From assembly GCA_031546715.1 (NCBI GenBank), contig JAVBKA010000052.1, positions 1 through 25,504 of the forward strand: a DNA stretch of 25,504 nt, read 5' to 3'. Position 1 is the first letter of the stretch; the number at the start of each line of letters is the position of its first letter. The position numbers were made by a program, and so were the translations under genes. The stretch comes from JAVBKA01 sp031546715. Its GTDB lineage: Bacteria > Bacillota > Clostridia > Oscillospirales > UBA929. The notes below the pieces were generated by a model. The model worked only from the letters and a program-made list of their open reading frames with translations, was not told the origin of the DNA and did not search any database. Positions 15,174 through 23,373 of the stretch are shown one piece after another.

Positions 15174-17942
15174 ATGAAGAAGTTTTTTTATTTTGCCATT
15201 TTTACCCTTGTATTTATTTTTGCAGGTACTACAGCAGCCTACGCAGAGGCTGACAGCCTTATCATTAACGGTATTAATTCTGATGGGAAGGTACTGCAAA
15301 ACACGTATATTGACCTAACTAACGAAGAGTTTGTAGGGGCAGAGGATTATACATTTATCTCCGAAGGCAACGGCGCAAGCTGGGCGAAAATTAAGACCCA
15401 GTCTCTGTCAAAGGTTTTTGGGAAAGATTCCGTAAAAATTATTCTTGCTAAGGCAAGTGAATATGATAACACTAAGCCAGACCTGACAAGCACCGTAAGC
15501 TTCGGCACCATTGCTTCTCGTCCCATTGCTCCTCACAGTGTGGATTATGCGATGGGTGATGCTAATTGCTGGGTTGCGGTGAATGAAAACGGCAACCGTG
15601 TCAACTGCGAAGCTAGTGACGGCGGTCAGGACTATATCCAAGTACCCAACAGCGGTTTTGCTCTGCCGTCAACAAAGACTAAGTTTGCTGTGCGTATAGG
15701 CGCAAGTGTTGAGGACGACGTGGTTACTCCTGCGTCAAAGGTAAAAATGTTCACTGTGACGCCTAACCGAAAGGTTACGAAGTTTTTTATTGACTACAAA
15801 AACGAAGTGATTAAGCTTGCCGCCGGTTCAGTGGTGCAATTTCTTGACCCGAAATATTTGACACCTGAGGGCGAGTTTAGCAGTTTGTACTATTCAGCAA
15901 ATGACGAAGCCACATTGCCGCAGGTTATTACATCGGCTAAAATTATCACCGTATCCGAGCTTATTACAAGCAAGCATGTTATAAAAGCTTTCTCTGAGGC
16001 TACAGCTAAAAAACCTGCGTCAGTGCCGCAGCTTATATATCCCTTGGAGCGGTCTGAGCTGGAAGGTGACGCTTTTTATTTGGATTCTGGCAAGGGCAAA
16101 ATTGCTTTGTCTAAAGAGTATCAGGTTTACAGCGAAACAGAGCGCAAGTGGCTGAACAGTATTCCTAAGAATCCGTTGCAGCCGTCTACCAGAATTATGG
16201 AGGTTCGCAGGAAAAGTGCGGCGTTTGGTCGCCAAAGCCCCACTGGTCTTGCCGCTAGTCAGCCGAAAAAACTGTATATGTATTATGAGCTTAGTGAGCA
16301 TAGTAAAGTTACCGCTGTTGATGCTGATGTGGAGACTGACAAAAAGACTGAGGTCTCTGAAATTGACATTACGGATACAGACCGTGTGGGCAGCACTGTC
16401 AGTGCAAAGTTGACACACTCAGGGGCTGCGCCCAGTGCGTCATATACATGGTACCGCAGCAGTAGTGCGTCAAAGACTGACGCTGTTATAGTTGGGAATG
16501 CTAAGACCTATGTCCTTTCCAAAGAGGATGAGGGAAGTTTTATATATCTTGAGCTTAATCCTCGGATAAACACCGTTATTACCGCAAGTGAAACTGATTT
16601 TATAGGCCCGATTCATGTTTATTACAAACTTTCCTATGAGCAAAATTCCGCCGCCAACGCCGCACCTGTCTCTGAGGAGCTGTCTAATAAAAGTACGTAC
16701 ACTGTAAAGGATGCACAGTTCGAGCGGGAGGGCTACACCTTTTATTGTTGGAACACTAAGGCGGACGGTACAGGCGTGAATATGTTCCCAAAAGAGGAGC
16801 ATGCCATTACGGGAGATGTTAAACTGTATGCAGTTTGGGCGAATCAGTGGGACGGCGTAACTAAGTCCTATGCGTGGTACAAAGAGGGCTTGACCACGAT
16901 GACCATTACAAAAGCGTCTGAACTGGCGGGATTTTTTGATATTTTAAACGGCTCGATGGCGAAAATCGCTCAAAGCTGTTTTAAGGGCAAGACGATTGTT
17001 GTAGCCGTAGCTATGGATTTTGACGGGTATGCGCTGCCTGTGGCGGTAAGAGAATTTAAGGGTACGTTTGACGGCGGACTAAAGCCGCTGATGAATCTCT
17101 CGATGGAAACAGGAGAAAATGATTACGGCGGGTTGTTCAGAATCGTAGAGGGCGGCACACTTAGAAATGTTGTGCTTGAAAATGTTCAGGTCTATACAGA
17201 GGGCTGGACTGGTGCGCTGGCTGGGCGGATTAATAACGGCGTAATTGAAAACTGTACCGTCAGCGGAAGTGTTGAAGGGGCTGCGTCCTCTGTTTGCGCC
17301 GCCGGAATTGTGGAGTATGCCTACAAAAGTAAAATCAGAAACTGCACAAATAATGCGTCAGTTATCGTATCTTCTGCACAGGATAATGTGTATGCCGGAG
17401 GGATTGCATGTGAGATTAGTTACAGCGAAATCTCTGGCTGCGTCAACAACGGCGAGGTTAAGACACTGTCAATGGCGCAGGTTACGTACTTGGGCGGAAT
17501 TGCGGCATATTTAAAGAACGGCTCAACGGCTAGGGACTGCGTCAACAACGGAAGCGTAACCTCAAGTAACGGCGTTTATTCGTCAGGTGCAGGGATTATT
17601 GGCACGCTTTGGGTGGACGAAAATGCACCTTCGTGCAGTGAGACGGTGTCGCATTGCATCAACAATGGAAGCATTGATATAGCTGCAAATGACGTATACG
17701 CCGGCGGTATTGTTGCCGAGGTTTACGACTATGACGGGTATGTCCAAAATGTTAAAAATTGCACTAATAAGGGGTCGGTGACTATAACCTCTGATGAAAA
17801 CAACGCTAACGGTTGGGGTTATGTGCCCTCTGCCGGTGGTATTGTGGGTTGGTTCTTGGACGGCGGGCATACGGTGTTGACGGGGAATGTTAGCGAGGGC
17901 GTTGTGGCGGTGTATGGTAGGGCGGGGGTTGTGTTGGAGTGA
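15174..17942 (+). CDS. Large secreted protein with Ig-like, InlB-type and GLUG-like beta-helix repeats
   Basis: 922-residue exported protein. The start is the ATG at 15174 behind GGAG; an in-frame TTG 33 bases earlier is unlikely because it would add residues before the signal peptide. MKKFFYFAIFTLVFIFAG, followed by AAYAEA, is a signal peptide of about 27 residues. Residues 28-370 are not recognised. About 391-478 look Ig-like (VGSTVSAKLTH, SYTWYRSSS), and 480-558 match the Listeria-Bacteroides (InlB B) repeat pattern (EREGYTFYCWNTKADGTG, LYAVW). From about 628 to the end there are GLUG-like right-handed beta-helix repeats such as GALAGRINNGVIENC and GGIAAYLKNGSTARDCVNNG. No LPXTG sorting motif or C-terminal membrane helix is seen. 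It is likely an adhesin or matrix-binding surface protein; the ligand is unknown. Confidence 0.75.
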   Translation: MKKFFYFAIFTLVFIFAGTTAAYAEADSLIINGINSDGKVLQNTYIDLTNEEFVGAEDYTFISEGNGASWAKIKTQSLSKVFGKDSVKIILAKASEYDNTKPDLTSTVSFGTIASRPIAPHSVDYAMGDANCWVAVNENGNRVNCEASDGGQDYIQVPNSGFALPSTKTKFAVRIGASVEDDVVTPASKVKMFTVTPNRKVTKFFIDYKNEVIKLAAGSVVQFLDPKYLTPEGEFSSLYYSANDEATLPQVITSAKIITVSELITSKHVIKAFSEATAKKPASVPQLIYPLERSELEGDAFYLDSGKGKIALSKEYQVYSETERKWLNSIPKNPLQPSTRIMEVRRKSAAFGRQSPTGLAASQPKKLYMYYELSEHSKVTAVDADVETDKKTEVSEIDITDTDRVGSTVSAKLTHSGAAPSASYTWYRSSSASKTDAVIVGNAKTYVLSKEDEGSFIYLELNPRINTVITASETDFIGPIHVYYKLSYEQNSAANAAPVSEELSNKSTYTVKDAQFEREGYTFYCWNTKADGTGVNMFPKEEHAITGDVKLYAVWANQWDGVTKSYAWYKEGLTTMTITKASELAGFFDILNGSMAKIAQSCFKGKTIVVAVAMDFDGYALPVAVREFKGTFDGGLKPLMNLSMETGENDYGGLFRIVEGGTLRNVVLENVQVYTEGWTGALAGRINNGVIENCTVSGSVEGAASSVCAAGIVEYAYKSKIRNCTNNASVIVSSAQDNVYAGGIACEISYSEISGCVNNGEVKTLSMAQVTYLGGIAAYLKNGSTARDCVNNGSVTSSNGVYSSGAGIIGTLWVDENAPSCSETVSHCINNGSIDIAANDVYAGGIVAEVYDYDGYVQNVKNCTNKGSVTITSDENNANGWGYVPSAGGIVGWFLDGGHTVLTGNVSEGVVAVYGRAGVVLE

Positions 17943-17961
17943 GGGAGTATTGGGGTTTATG

Positions 17962-17990
17962 TTGAATTACTTTGTGAGTTATGGTATGCT
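17962..17990 (+). promoter_or_regulatory. Promoter of the restriction-modification pair
   Basis: TTGAAT (17962-17967) and TATGCT (17985-17990), 17 bases apart, with an upstream TGG (extended -10). The leader to the endonuclease start is short, about 23 bases. Confidence 0.6.
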
Positions 17991-18019
17991 TATCTCAAAT
18001 GATGCACTGGAGGGAGCAC

Positions 18020-18784
18020 ATGGAATATTCAGAAATGTTGTTTAAAATCCCTATGGAAAGCCCAACATATGAAGAGGACTCTAAGTGTGTCATAAAATCA
18101 ATAGGAGAAATTATTCAAAACACCATTGACACAAATAAAAATAAGATAGTATTGAATACAAACCTCAAGCGGGGATTGCCAATGGAGAATATCAATAAAA
18201 TTGCAGGACCAATCATTGAAGCGTGGGCTTTTGAGGCATTTAATGATATTAATGACGACCCTAAAAATCAGTATCACTTAATCAATGTTGAATCAAGACC
18301 AAGGCTTGACATGGCAGACGTGTTATTGCAATTTAAAAAGGATAACCATGTCATGACTGCAAATGTTGATTCTAAGGCAACGGCGGAGGATATTTATAAT
18401 TCCGGAAAGGGACCCAATATTACGTCATTTGGCAGAATACGTACCGCTTATGTAGAAGAGCCTGATTATATGTTTATAATCCTCTCATTAAAACATAGGG
18501 TTTATTCTGAACGAAATGACATAACAAAGTTAATGGATGGAGTAATGGAAATAGTCAGATATAATGCTTATGATTTAAAATTTATATCTGATTCTGATAT
18601 TGTTATTGACCCTTCCCTTGGTACAGGTCAAATTCAAATTAAAGATATCCATTACGTTGACTATCAGTCAAGAACGACGTGGGAATTTTGTCAAATGCTT
18701 GACAGGAAATATCTTGGGTCTTCAAGACGAAGCTTTAAAGATTGGCACAGGGAGGCGAAGAAAAACAAATGGATAAAGGAATAA
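18020..18784 (+). CDS. Probable type II restriction endonuclease
   Basis: 254-residue protein; its exact family was not recognised. The start is the ATG at 18020 behind GGAGGGAG; the frame is open 13 codons further up, but that part has no ribosome binding site. Putative PD-(D/E)xK nuclease core: Asp97/Asp100 in RPRLDMADVLLQF, then Asp117-x-Lys119 in ANVDSKAT, with EAWAFEAF (Glu67) as a possible helix residue. It overlaps a DNA methyltransferase gene by 16 bases, which strongly suggests it is the cognate nuclease. The specificity is unknown. The gene is AT-rich compared with the protein upstream. Confidence 0.65.
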   Translation: MEYSEMLFKIPMESPTYEEDSKCVIKSIGEIIQNTIDTNKNKIVLNTNLKRGLPMENINKIAGPIIEAWAFEAFNDINDDPKNQYHLINVESRPRLDMADVLLQFKKDNHVMTANVDSKATAEDIYNSGKGPNITSFGRIRTAYVEEPDYMFIILSLKHRVYSERNDITKLMDGVMEIVRYNAYDLKFISDSDIVIDPSLGTGQIQIKDIHYVDYQSRTTWEFCQMLDRKYLGSSRRSFKDWHREAKKNKWIKE

Positions 18785-19710
18785 CCTTATATCACGGAAA
18801 CTGTCTTGAGAAAATGAAAAACATTGCCTCTGAGTCCGTTTCATTGATTGTAACTGATCCTCCATATAATTTATCAAAAGATTATGGAAATAATAATGAT
18901 ACGTGGATGCATAGTGATTACCTAGATTTTTCTAAGAAGTGGCTTACGGAAGCTAAGCGGGTTTTGAAAAACGATGGCACTATATATGTTTTTATGGGCG
19001 TAAGATATATTTCATATCTTTACGAGATTTTAGAACGCGAATTAGGTTTCGTCTTTAATTCTTGGATTTCATGGTGCTATACTCAAGGAATTGGCAAAAC
19101 CAAAGGATTTAGTCCGCGCCATGATGACATATTAATGTTTACAAAAAGCAATAGCTTTAAATTCAATTTAGATTCAATAAGGATTCCTCAAAAATACTAT
19201 CGAAGTGTAAATAATATGCGAGGCGCAAATCCGGGAAATGTATGGGAATTTTCACATATACATTATTGCCAAGCAAATAGACAAGCACATCCGACGCAAA
19301 AGCCGGAAGCGTTATTTGAAAGAATGATTCTAGCCTCATCGGACGAGGGTGACACTGTGCTAGACCCGTTTTGCGGCTCGGGCACGGCTTTACGTGTTTG
19401 CCAGCAAACAAATCGTGTTGGTGTTGGAATTGAACTAAATGATGAATACATCGACTTGATTAAAGAACGTTTAGATCAACCTTTTTTGGGTTTTGATAGT
19501 ATTGATGAAAGGATGGAGAGAATCCCTAACGACCTCAATGATGATTCTATTCGAGATGAATATATCTCAAATCACATTCGATGGTTTTTAAAATATCATC
19601 CTGAATCCACAGAGAAATTTTTAAAATCTGTACAAGAAAAATATGGTTACAAATTAAGCCGTCAACTATCTTTAGACGACTATATTTTAGATATAGCCTG
19701 TAATACATGA
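18769..19710 (+). CDS. DNA methyltransferase, beta-class (N6-adenine or N4-cytosine)
   Basis: 313-residue amino-methyltransferase. Motif IV DPPYNL is at residues 30-35 and comes before motif I (LDPFCGSGTA, near residue 200), the order of the beta class. FSPRHDDILMF and HPTQKPEALFERMI are typical of this class. DPPY fits N6-adenine methylation best. The start is the ATG at 18769 with GGAGGCG in front; the frame also allows a TTG at 18742, which has no good site. About 70 residues follow the last conserved motif and are not recognised. It lies behind, and overlapping, the endonuclease gene, so it protects the host DNA from that enzyme. Confidence 0.9.
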   Translation: MDKGITLYHGNCLEKMKNIASESVSLIVTDPPYNLSKDYGNNNDTWMHSDYLDFSKKWLTEAKRVLKNDGTIYVFMGVRYISYLYEILERELGFVFNSWISWCYTQGIGKTKGFSPRHDDILMFTKSNSFKFNLDSIRIPQKYYRSVNNMRGANPGNVWEFSHIHYCQANRQAHPTQKPEALFERMILASSDEGDTVLDPFCGSGTALRVCQQTNRVGVGIELNDEYIDLIKERLDQPFLGFDSIDERMERIPNDLNDDSIRDEYISNHIRWFLKYHPESTEKFLKSVQEKYGYKLSRQLSLDDYILDIACNT

Positions 19711-19772
19711 AGCGTTTCAAGGGCATCAAGGGTATTTTAAAGGTAAATATAAGGACAAGAGCAAAATTTTAA

Positions 19773-19801
19773 TTGACAAAACTCGCAAAATGGTCTACAA
19801 T
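19773..19801 (+). promoter_or_regulatory. Promoter of rpsF-ssb-rpsR
   Basis: A perfect TTGACA (19773-19778) and TACAAT (19796-19801) lie 17 bases apart. The start is near 19808. Confidence 0.85.
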
Positions 19802-19803
19802 AT

Positions 19804-19884
19804 CACAGTCTGTAAAATACAGACATTGTGCTGATAATTTCAGTGCTCCTTGCTTGCAATTGCAGGCCATTAGTCCATGAGGAG
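19804..19884 (+). promoter_or_regulatory. rpsF leader with hairpin and Shine-Dalgarno pairing
   Basis: The leader begins with a hairpin, GTCTGT (19808-19813) with ACAGAC (19819-19824), extended by CACA/TGTG. The bases CTCCT at 19846-19850 can pair with AGGAG (19880-19884), the ribosome binding site of rpsF, and a 10-base palindrome TGCAATTGCA lies between. Leaders of this operon are known to be bound by S6:S18 in many bacteria; whether this one fits that motif is not shown. Confidence 0.35.
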
Positions 19885-19893
19885 GTGCTAATA

Positions 19894-20190
19894 ATGGCAA
19901 AAGTTACTGGAAAGTACGAAACCGTGTTTATCGTTACCCCAACAATTAACGAGGACGAAACAGCGGCAGTCGTAGCGAAATTCAAAGCATTAGTTGAACA
20001 AAACGCAACTAACATCAGTGTTGATGAGTGGGGCAAGCGTCGTCTTGCTTACCCGATTAACGACCTGAATGAAGGCTTTTACGTTTTAATCAACTTTGAA
20101 TCCAAACCAGAATTCCCGGCAGAGCTGGACCGTATTTACAAGATTACGGATACAATTCTTCGCAGCTTAATCATCTGTAAGGACGAGTAG
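19894..20190 (+). CDS. rpsF: 30S ribosomal protein S6
   Basis: 98-residue S6, starting MAKVTGKYETVFIV at the ATG behind AGGAGG (the frame is open for 22 codons upstream, outside the family). Diagnostic stretches are VDEWGKRRLAYPINDLNEGFYVL and ITDTILRSLIICKDE. S6 binds the central domain of 16S rRNA with S18. The canonical order rpsF-ssb-rpsR follows. Confidence 0.97.
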   Translation: MAKVTGKYETVFIVTPTINEDETAAVVAKFKALVEQNATNISVDEWGKRRLAYPINDLNEGFYVLINFESKPEFPAELDRIYKITDTILRSLIICKDE

Positions 20191-20201
20191 GAGGTACAAG
20201 A

Positions 20202-20651
20202 ATGCTTAACAAGGTTATTCTTATGGGCCGTCTTACTAGAGACCCTGAACTGCGACGTACTCAAAGCGGTACGCCAGTTACGTCCTTTACTCTTGCAGTT
20301 GACCGTGACTTTAAGTCACAGGGCGAGGAAAAACAAACTGATTTTATTGATGTAACCTGTTGGCAAAAATCAGCTGAGTTTGTTGAAAAATGGTTTCGTA
20401 AGGGGCAGTTGGTAGCCGTTACAGGTCGCCTTCAAGCCCGCAAATACACCGATAAGGACGGTAATAACCGTACTGCCTTCGAGGTGGTTGCTGAAGAAAC
20501 TCATTTCGCCGAAAGAAAATCGGACTCACCAAGCTATGATTTACCGCCCAAGGCTGAAGCATCACATAATACCTCACCTGCACCCGCTCTTGCTCCTTCT
20601 GTGTCTTCGTATACAGAGCTTGAAGGTGACGATGAGGATTTACCGTTTTAA
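20202..20651 (+). CDS. ssb: Single-stranded DNA-binding protein
   Basis: 149-residue SSB with the OB fold: MLNKVILMGRLTRDPELRRT, SFTLAVDRDF, FIDVTCWQKSAEFVEKWF and GRLQARKYTDKDGNNR. A variable Pro/Ala-rich linker and the acidic C-terminal tail DDEDLPF follow; this tail binds partner proteins of replication and repair. The ATG follows AGGAGG, 11 bases after the S6 stop. Confidence 0.97.
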   Translation: MLNKVILMGRLTRDPELRRTQSGTPVTSFTLAVDRDFKSQGEEKQTDFIDVTCWQKSAEFVEKWFRKGQLVAVTGRLQARKYTDKDGNNRTAFEVVAEETHFAERKSDSPSYDLPPKAEASHNTSPAPALAPSVSSYTELEGDDEDLPF

Positions 20652-20689
20652 TCTAACGAGTATCCATATTTCTTGAAAGGAGAACTACT

Positions 20690-20929
20690 ATGGGAATGGA
20701 TAGAGGACCCCGCGGCCGTAAGCGTCGTAAAGTGTGTGTATTCTGCGCCGATAAAGGACAGAATAAGATAGATTACAAGGATACCGGCAAACTCCGCCGT
20801 TTTGTTTCTGAGCGAAGCAAGATTTTACCGCGTCGTATGACCGGTACATGTGCACCGCATCAGAGAGAATTGACAGAGGCAATTAAGCGTTCACGTCATA
20901 TTGCACTGCTGCCATTTATTACTGACTAA
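20690..20929 (+). CDS. rpsR: 30S ribosomal protein S18
   Basis: 79-residue S18 in the same operon as rpsF and ssb. It begins MGMDRGPRGRKRRKVCVFCADK; the CxxC pair and the later Cys in TGTCAPHQR suggest the zinc-binding form. IDYKDTGKLRRFVSERSKILPRR and the end HIALLPFITD are diagnostic. The ATG has GAAAGGAG in front. Confidence 0.97.
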   Translation: MGMDRGPRGRKRRKVCVFCADKGQNKIDYKDTGKLRRFVSERSKILPRRMTGTCAPHQRELTEAIKRSRHIALLPFITD

Positions 20930-20937
20930 AAAGCCGC

Positions 20938-20986
20938 AAAACGTAGAACGCCAATGCCTAAGGGCATGAAGCTTTCTACGTTTTTT
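20938..20986 (+). terminator. Intrinsic terminator after rpsR
   Basis: AAAACGTAGAA (20938-20948) pairs with TTCTACGTTTT (20974-20984), with a small inner stem (ATGCC/GGCAT), and a T-run follows directly. Confidence 0.9.
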
Positions 20987-20999
20987 GTTTACGATTTTG

Positions 21000-21029
21000 T
21001 TGCAGTTTTGCTCGCGGTTTTTTTATAAC
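21000..21029 (+). promoter_or_regulatory. Possible promoter of the VanZ gene
   Basis: TTGCAG (21000-21005) and TATAAC (21024-21029) with an 18-base spacer, in a T-rich stretch after the rpsR terminator. Confidence 0.4.
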
Positions 21030-21052
21030 TGAGTTTTGTTTAAGGGTGATTA

Positions 21053-21523
21053 ATGATAAAGCGTCTACAAAAGCATATACTTTGGCTGCCCGTTATAGCC
21101 TGGATGACTGTCATATTTTTGTATTCAGCTCAAGACGGAGTGGAGTCCTACACCAGCAGCGATAAAGCGATTAAATCTGCCTCGGAGCTGTTTAAGTCTA
21201 TAAACTTACAAGGTCTTTCGGAGTTTCTCTACGCCTATATAGCCCAATTTGTCAGGAAAATAGCACACTTCGCCGCATATTTCGGCATTGGTGTCCTTTC
21301 TATGCTTGCGTTGCTCCCCTACCGTATACATATTAAAAAGCAGGTGCTTATTTCCTTTGTAATAGGCTTTTTGTTCGCTTGCTCGGATGAAATTCATCAG
21401 CTATTTGTTCCCGGTCGGAATGGCAGCCTTCGTGACGTGTTGATTGATAGTTTGGGGCTGTGTTTGGCGATTGCTGTATTTGTGCTGATTTTGCGTAATG
21501 TGCGGAAAAAAGCTGTTATGTAA
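21053..21523 (+). CDS. VanZ family membrane protein
   Basis: 156-residue integral membrane protein of the VanZ family. Helices are seen at about residues 8-25, 66-88, 96-112 and 128-148. The conserved loop SDEIHQLFVPGRNGSLRDVL, with the invariant Asp, Glu, His, Gln and Arg, is present, along with RKIAHFAAYFGIG. Characterised relatives contribute to teicoplanin resistance; most, like this one, stand alone and have no known role. The ATG has AAGGGTG in front. Confidence 0.9.
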   Translation: MIKRLQKHILWLPVIAWMTVIFLYSAQDGVESYTSSDKAIKSASELFKSINLQGLSEFLYAYIAQFVRKIAHFAAYFGIGVLSMLALLPYRIHIKKQVLISFVIGFLFACSDEIHQLFVPGRNGSLRDVLIDSLGLCLAIAVFVLILRNVRKKAVM

Positions 21524-21574
21524 ACGCAGATAAACAGCCTTTCATTATCATGCTCCCTTAACCCTGTCGCTCCT

Positions 21575-21647
21575 GCACCCAGCAATGCCTTGGAAGGCAT
21601 TGCTGAGTGCCTGCGCTTTTCGTAAAAATATGCAAGCATATTTTTAC
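21575..21647. terminator. Two hairpins between convergent genes
   Basis: First hairpin: GCAC-C-CAGCAATGCC (21575-21589) pairs with GGCATTGCTG-A-GTGC (21596-21610), 14 bp with one mismatch. Second: GTAAAAATATGC (21622-21633) and GCATATTTTTAC (21636-21647), perfect, loop AA. Together they probably end both VanZ and RluD-type transcripts. The two perfect repeats in close tandem are more than a simple terminator needs. Confidence 0.55.
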
Positions 21648-21669
21648 TACCGGGTTAATCCGCACTTAC

Positions 21670-22563
21670 TTATGTCAAAAGTCGGTTAAATTCCTTGGGT
21701 ATTTTGCACTCAAAGCTCAATTTCTCCCCTGTTTCAGGGTGGGAAAGGCTGAGCTTATACGCATGAAGCCCCATGCGCTTTATGGCACTGGACTTACCGC
21801 CGTATTTTTTATCACCTACGATGCTGTGACCTAAATCACGCATACAGACGCGAATTTGGTTTTTGCGTCCTGTTGTGATTGCAACGTCGAGAAGTGAATA
21901 TGCGCCGTTTTTCTTGAGCACGGTGTAGGCGGTGACGGCTCTGTCGCCGTACTGAGATTTTGAAGCGTATACCATATTGTTGGCGTCTTGCTTTAAATAC
22001 TGGACAATTTCTTGGGATTTTTCTTCCAAAACGCCCTCTACAACTGCGTAGTAGAGACGTTCTGTGACAATGTCGTTCCAATCATTTTGTAGCTGACGAG
22101 CAAGGTCTTTATCCAGAGAAAACAGCAAAATTCCAGATGTTTCTTTGTCAATTCTATGGACAATATGGACTGCGTTTTTCGGGTCTGACAGCTTTACATA
22201 GGCGTTCATTAGTCCTAATGCGGTTTTTTCCTTTACGCCGTCCCTCGCTTCGCCCTCTGTGGGCGTTACAACTAAGCCATGAGGCTTGTTGATGACTAAA
22301 AGCTGAGTGTCTTCGTATATAAGCTCGATGTTTTCGTTTTGCAAAAACTGGGCTTTGTTTTGGTAGTCAGTGCTGACTATCTGACCTTTATGAAGCTTGT
22401 GGTTGTACTGTGTGCGTATTTTGCCGTCAACCAAAATGCTTGAGTGCGCCAGCAAGGCCTTGATGTCCTTGGCAGACATTGGCGCGAGGGACGTATTTAA
22501 AAATGCAAGAAGCTCACAGGGTTGCCCCACAATAAATTGCTTATTTGTTCTTTTCGCGCTCAT
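21670..22563 (-). CDS. RluA-family pseudouridine synthase (RluC/RluD type)
   Basis: 297-residue enzyme that converts uridines in rRNA to pseudouridine. The N-terminal S4-like RNA-binding part spans about residues 15-65 (ELLAFLNTSLAPMSAKDIKAL, then SSILVDGKIRT). The catalytic part has LLVINKPHGLVVTP and HRIDKETSGILLF, with the catalytic Asp139, and TGRKNQIRVCMRDLGHSIVGDKKYGG. Length and motifs fit the RluC/RluD group; which uridines are changed is not evident. It starts directly after the stop of the XRE gene, so it is its operon partner. Confidence 0.93.
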   Translation of the reverse strand: MSAKRTNKQFIVGQPCELLAFLNTSLAPMSAKDIKALLAHSSILVDGKIRTQYNHKLHKGQIVSTDYQNKAQFLQNENIELIYEDTQLLVINKPHGLVVTPTEGEARDGVKEKTALGLMNAYVKLSDPKNAVHIVHRIDKETSGILLFSLDKDLARQLQNDWNDIVTERLYYAVVEGVLEEKSQEIVQYLKQDANNMVYASKSQYGDRAVTAYTVLKKNGAYSLLDVAITTGRKNQIRVCMRDLGHSIVGDKKYGGKSSAIKRMGLHAYKLSLSHPETGEKLSFECKIPKEFNRLLT

Positions 22564-23250
22564 TTATAACTTTTTCTCTCTTTCGCTGGCCTGATGTACA
22601 ACTGTCAACAGGCTCTGTACAAGCATTGGGTACTCTCGTGTAAGGGTTTCATGGGATATTTGAGGAAGGTCAACAGCGTCGCCCTTGTCCTCCTTGGCGC
22701 GGGAAAGTATGTTTTGGATTTTACCCTCGGAAATGGCGATGTCCGCATTGGCTGAATATGGAAATCTGCTGGCAGGTGTGGCAAAAAAGTTTTCGGAGTT
22801 TCCTCCCGCTGAATTATACACCTGACGGAAAAGCTTGTAGACCGTTGTGCCCAAAACCGAGGCTAACTCGCTGATAAGCGACCTGTGACCGCTTCTTCCC
22901 ACAAGGTCAAACAACAGGCTTATGGAGTTGATTATCAGCTTTTTTGCGAGTAATGACGAGGCTGACACCCCTGAGCGAAGGCGATGGTCTTTGTTTTGGG
23001 CTTCGTCAGGCAAATCCTCTGCGTTGATGGCTGTGCCGTCTCTGGTCATGGTACGACCAAGTAAATAGTCCGCTGACACCTTATAGTAATCGCTCACCTT
23101 AACTAAAAACGCAAAGCCCGGCTCTCTTGCGCCGTTCTCATAGTGAGACAGTAATGCTTGCGCCACACCTAAATCCGCCGCTGCAGACCGTTGGCTGATG
23201 CCCTTCTCTTTACGTAATAATGACAATGTTCTAGCAAAATCTGTTGACAC
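22564..23250 (-). CDS. XRE-family transcriptional regulator
   Basis: 228-residue regulator. Residues 5-65 form a helix-turn-helix of the XRE type: ARTLSLLRKEKGISQRSAAADLG, then ALLSHYENGAREPGFAFLVKVSDYYKVSADYLLGR. The remaining 160 residues are not recognised. The start is GTG behind GAGGTG. It precedes the pseudouridine synthase gene with no gap. An inverted repeat overlaps its own promoter, so it probably controls itself and its neighbour. Confidence 0.88.
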   Translation of the reverse strand: MSTDFARTLSLLRKEKGISQRSAAADLGVAQALLSHYENGAREPGFAFLVKVSDYYKVSADYLLGRTMTRDGTAINAEDLPDEAQNKDHRLRSGVSASSLLAKKLIINSISLLFDLVGRSGHRSLISELASVLGTTVYKLFRQVYNSAGGNSENFFATPASRFPYSANADIAISEGKIQNILSRAKEDKGDAVDLPQISHETLTREYPMLVQSLLTVVHQASEREKKL

Positions 23251-23274
23251 GTTTTACACCTCTTTTTTACAGCC

Positions 23275-23308
23275 TGTTTAGTATACTCAATTCTAAACAA
23301 TTTGTAAA
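23275..23308 (-). promoter_or_regulatory. Promoter and operator-like repeat of the XRE-rluD operon
   Basis: On the minus strand, TTTACA (23308-23303) and TATACT (23285-23280) lie 17 bases apart. The inverted repeat TGTTTAG (23275-23281) with CTAAACA (23293-23299), 11 bases apart, covers the -10 box, a likely binding site for the regulator itself. Confidence 0.7.
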
Positions 23309-23332
23309 GGGGGTGATGATAAATAATTTTGC

Positions 23333-23360
23333 TTGACATTTGTACTGGCTGTGGTATAAT
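23333..23360 (+). promoter_or_regulatory. Promoter of tRNA-Gln
   Basis: A perfect TTGACA (23333-23338) and TATAAT (23355-23360), 16 bases apart, with TGG just upstream (extended -10). The tRNA begins 13 bases later. Confidence 0.85.
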
Positions 23361-23373
23361 CTTGAAGGTAAAT

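Noticed and set aside
19706..19832. Short peptide frame (HEAFQGHQGYFKGKYKDK and on) after the methyltransferase
   Set aside because: No start codon or ribosome binding site; a stop lies just upstream in the frame, and the rpsF promoter overlaps it.
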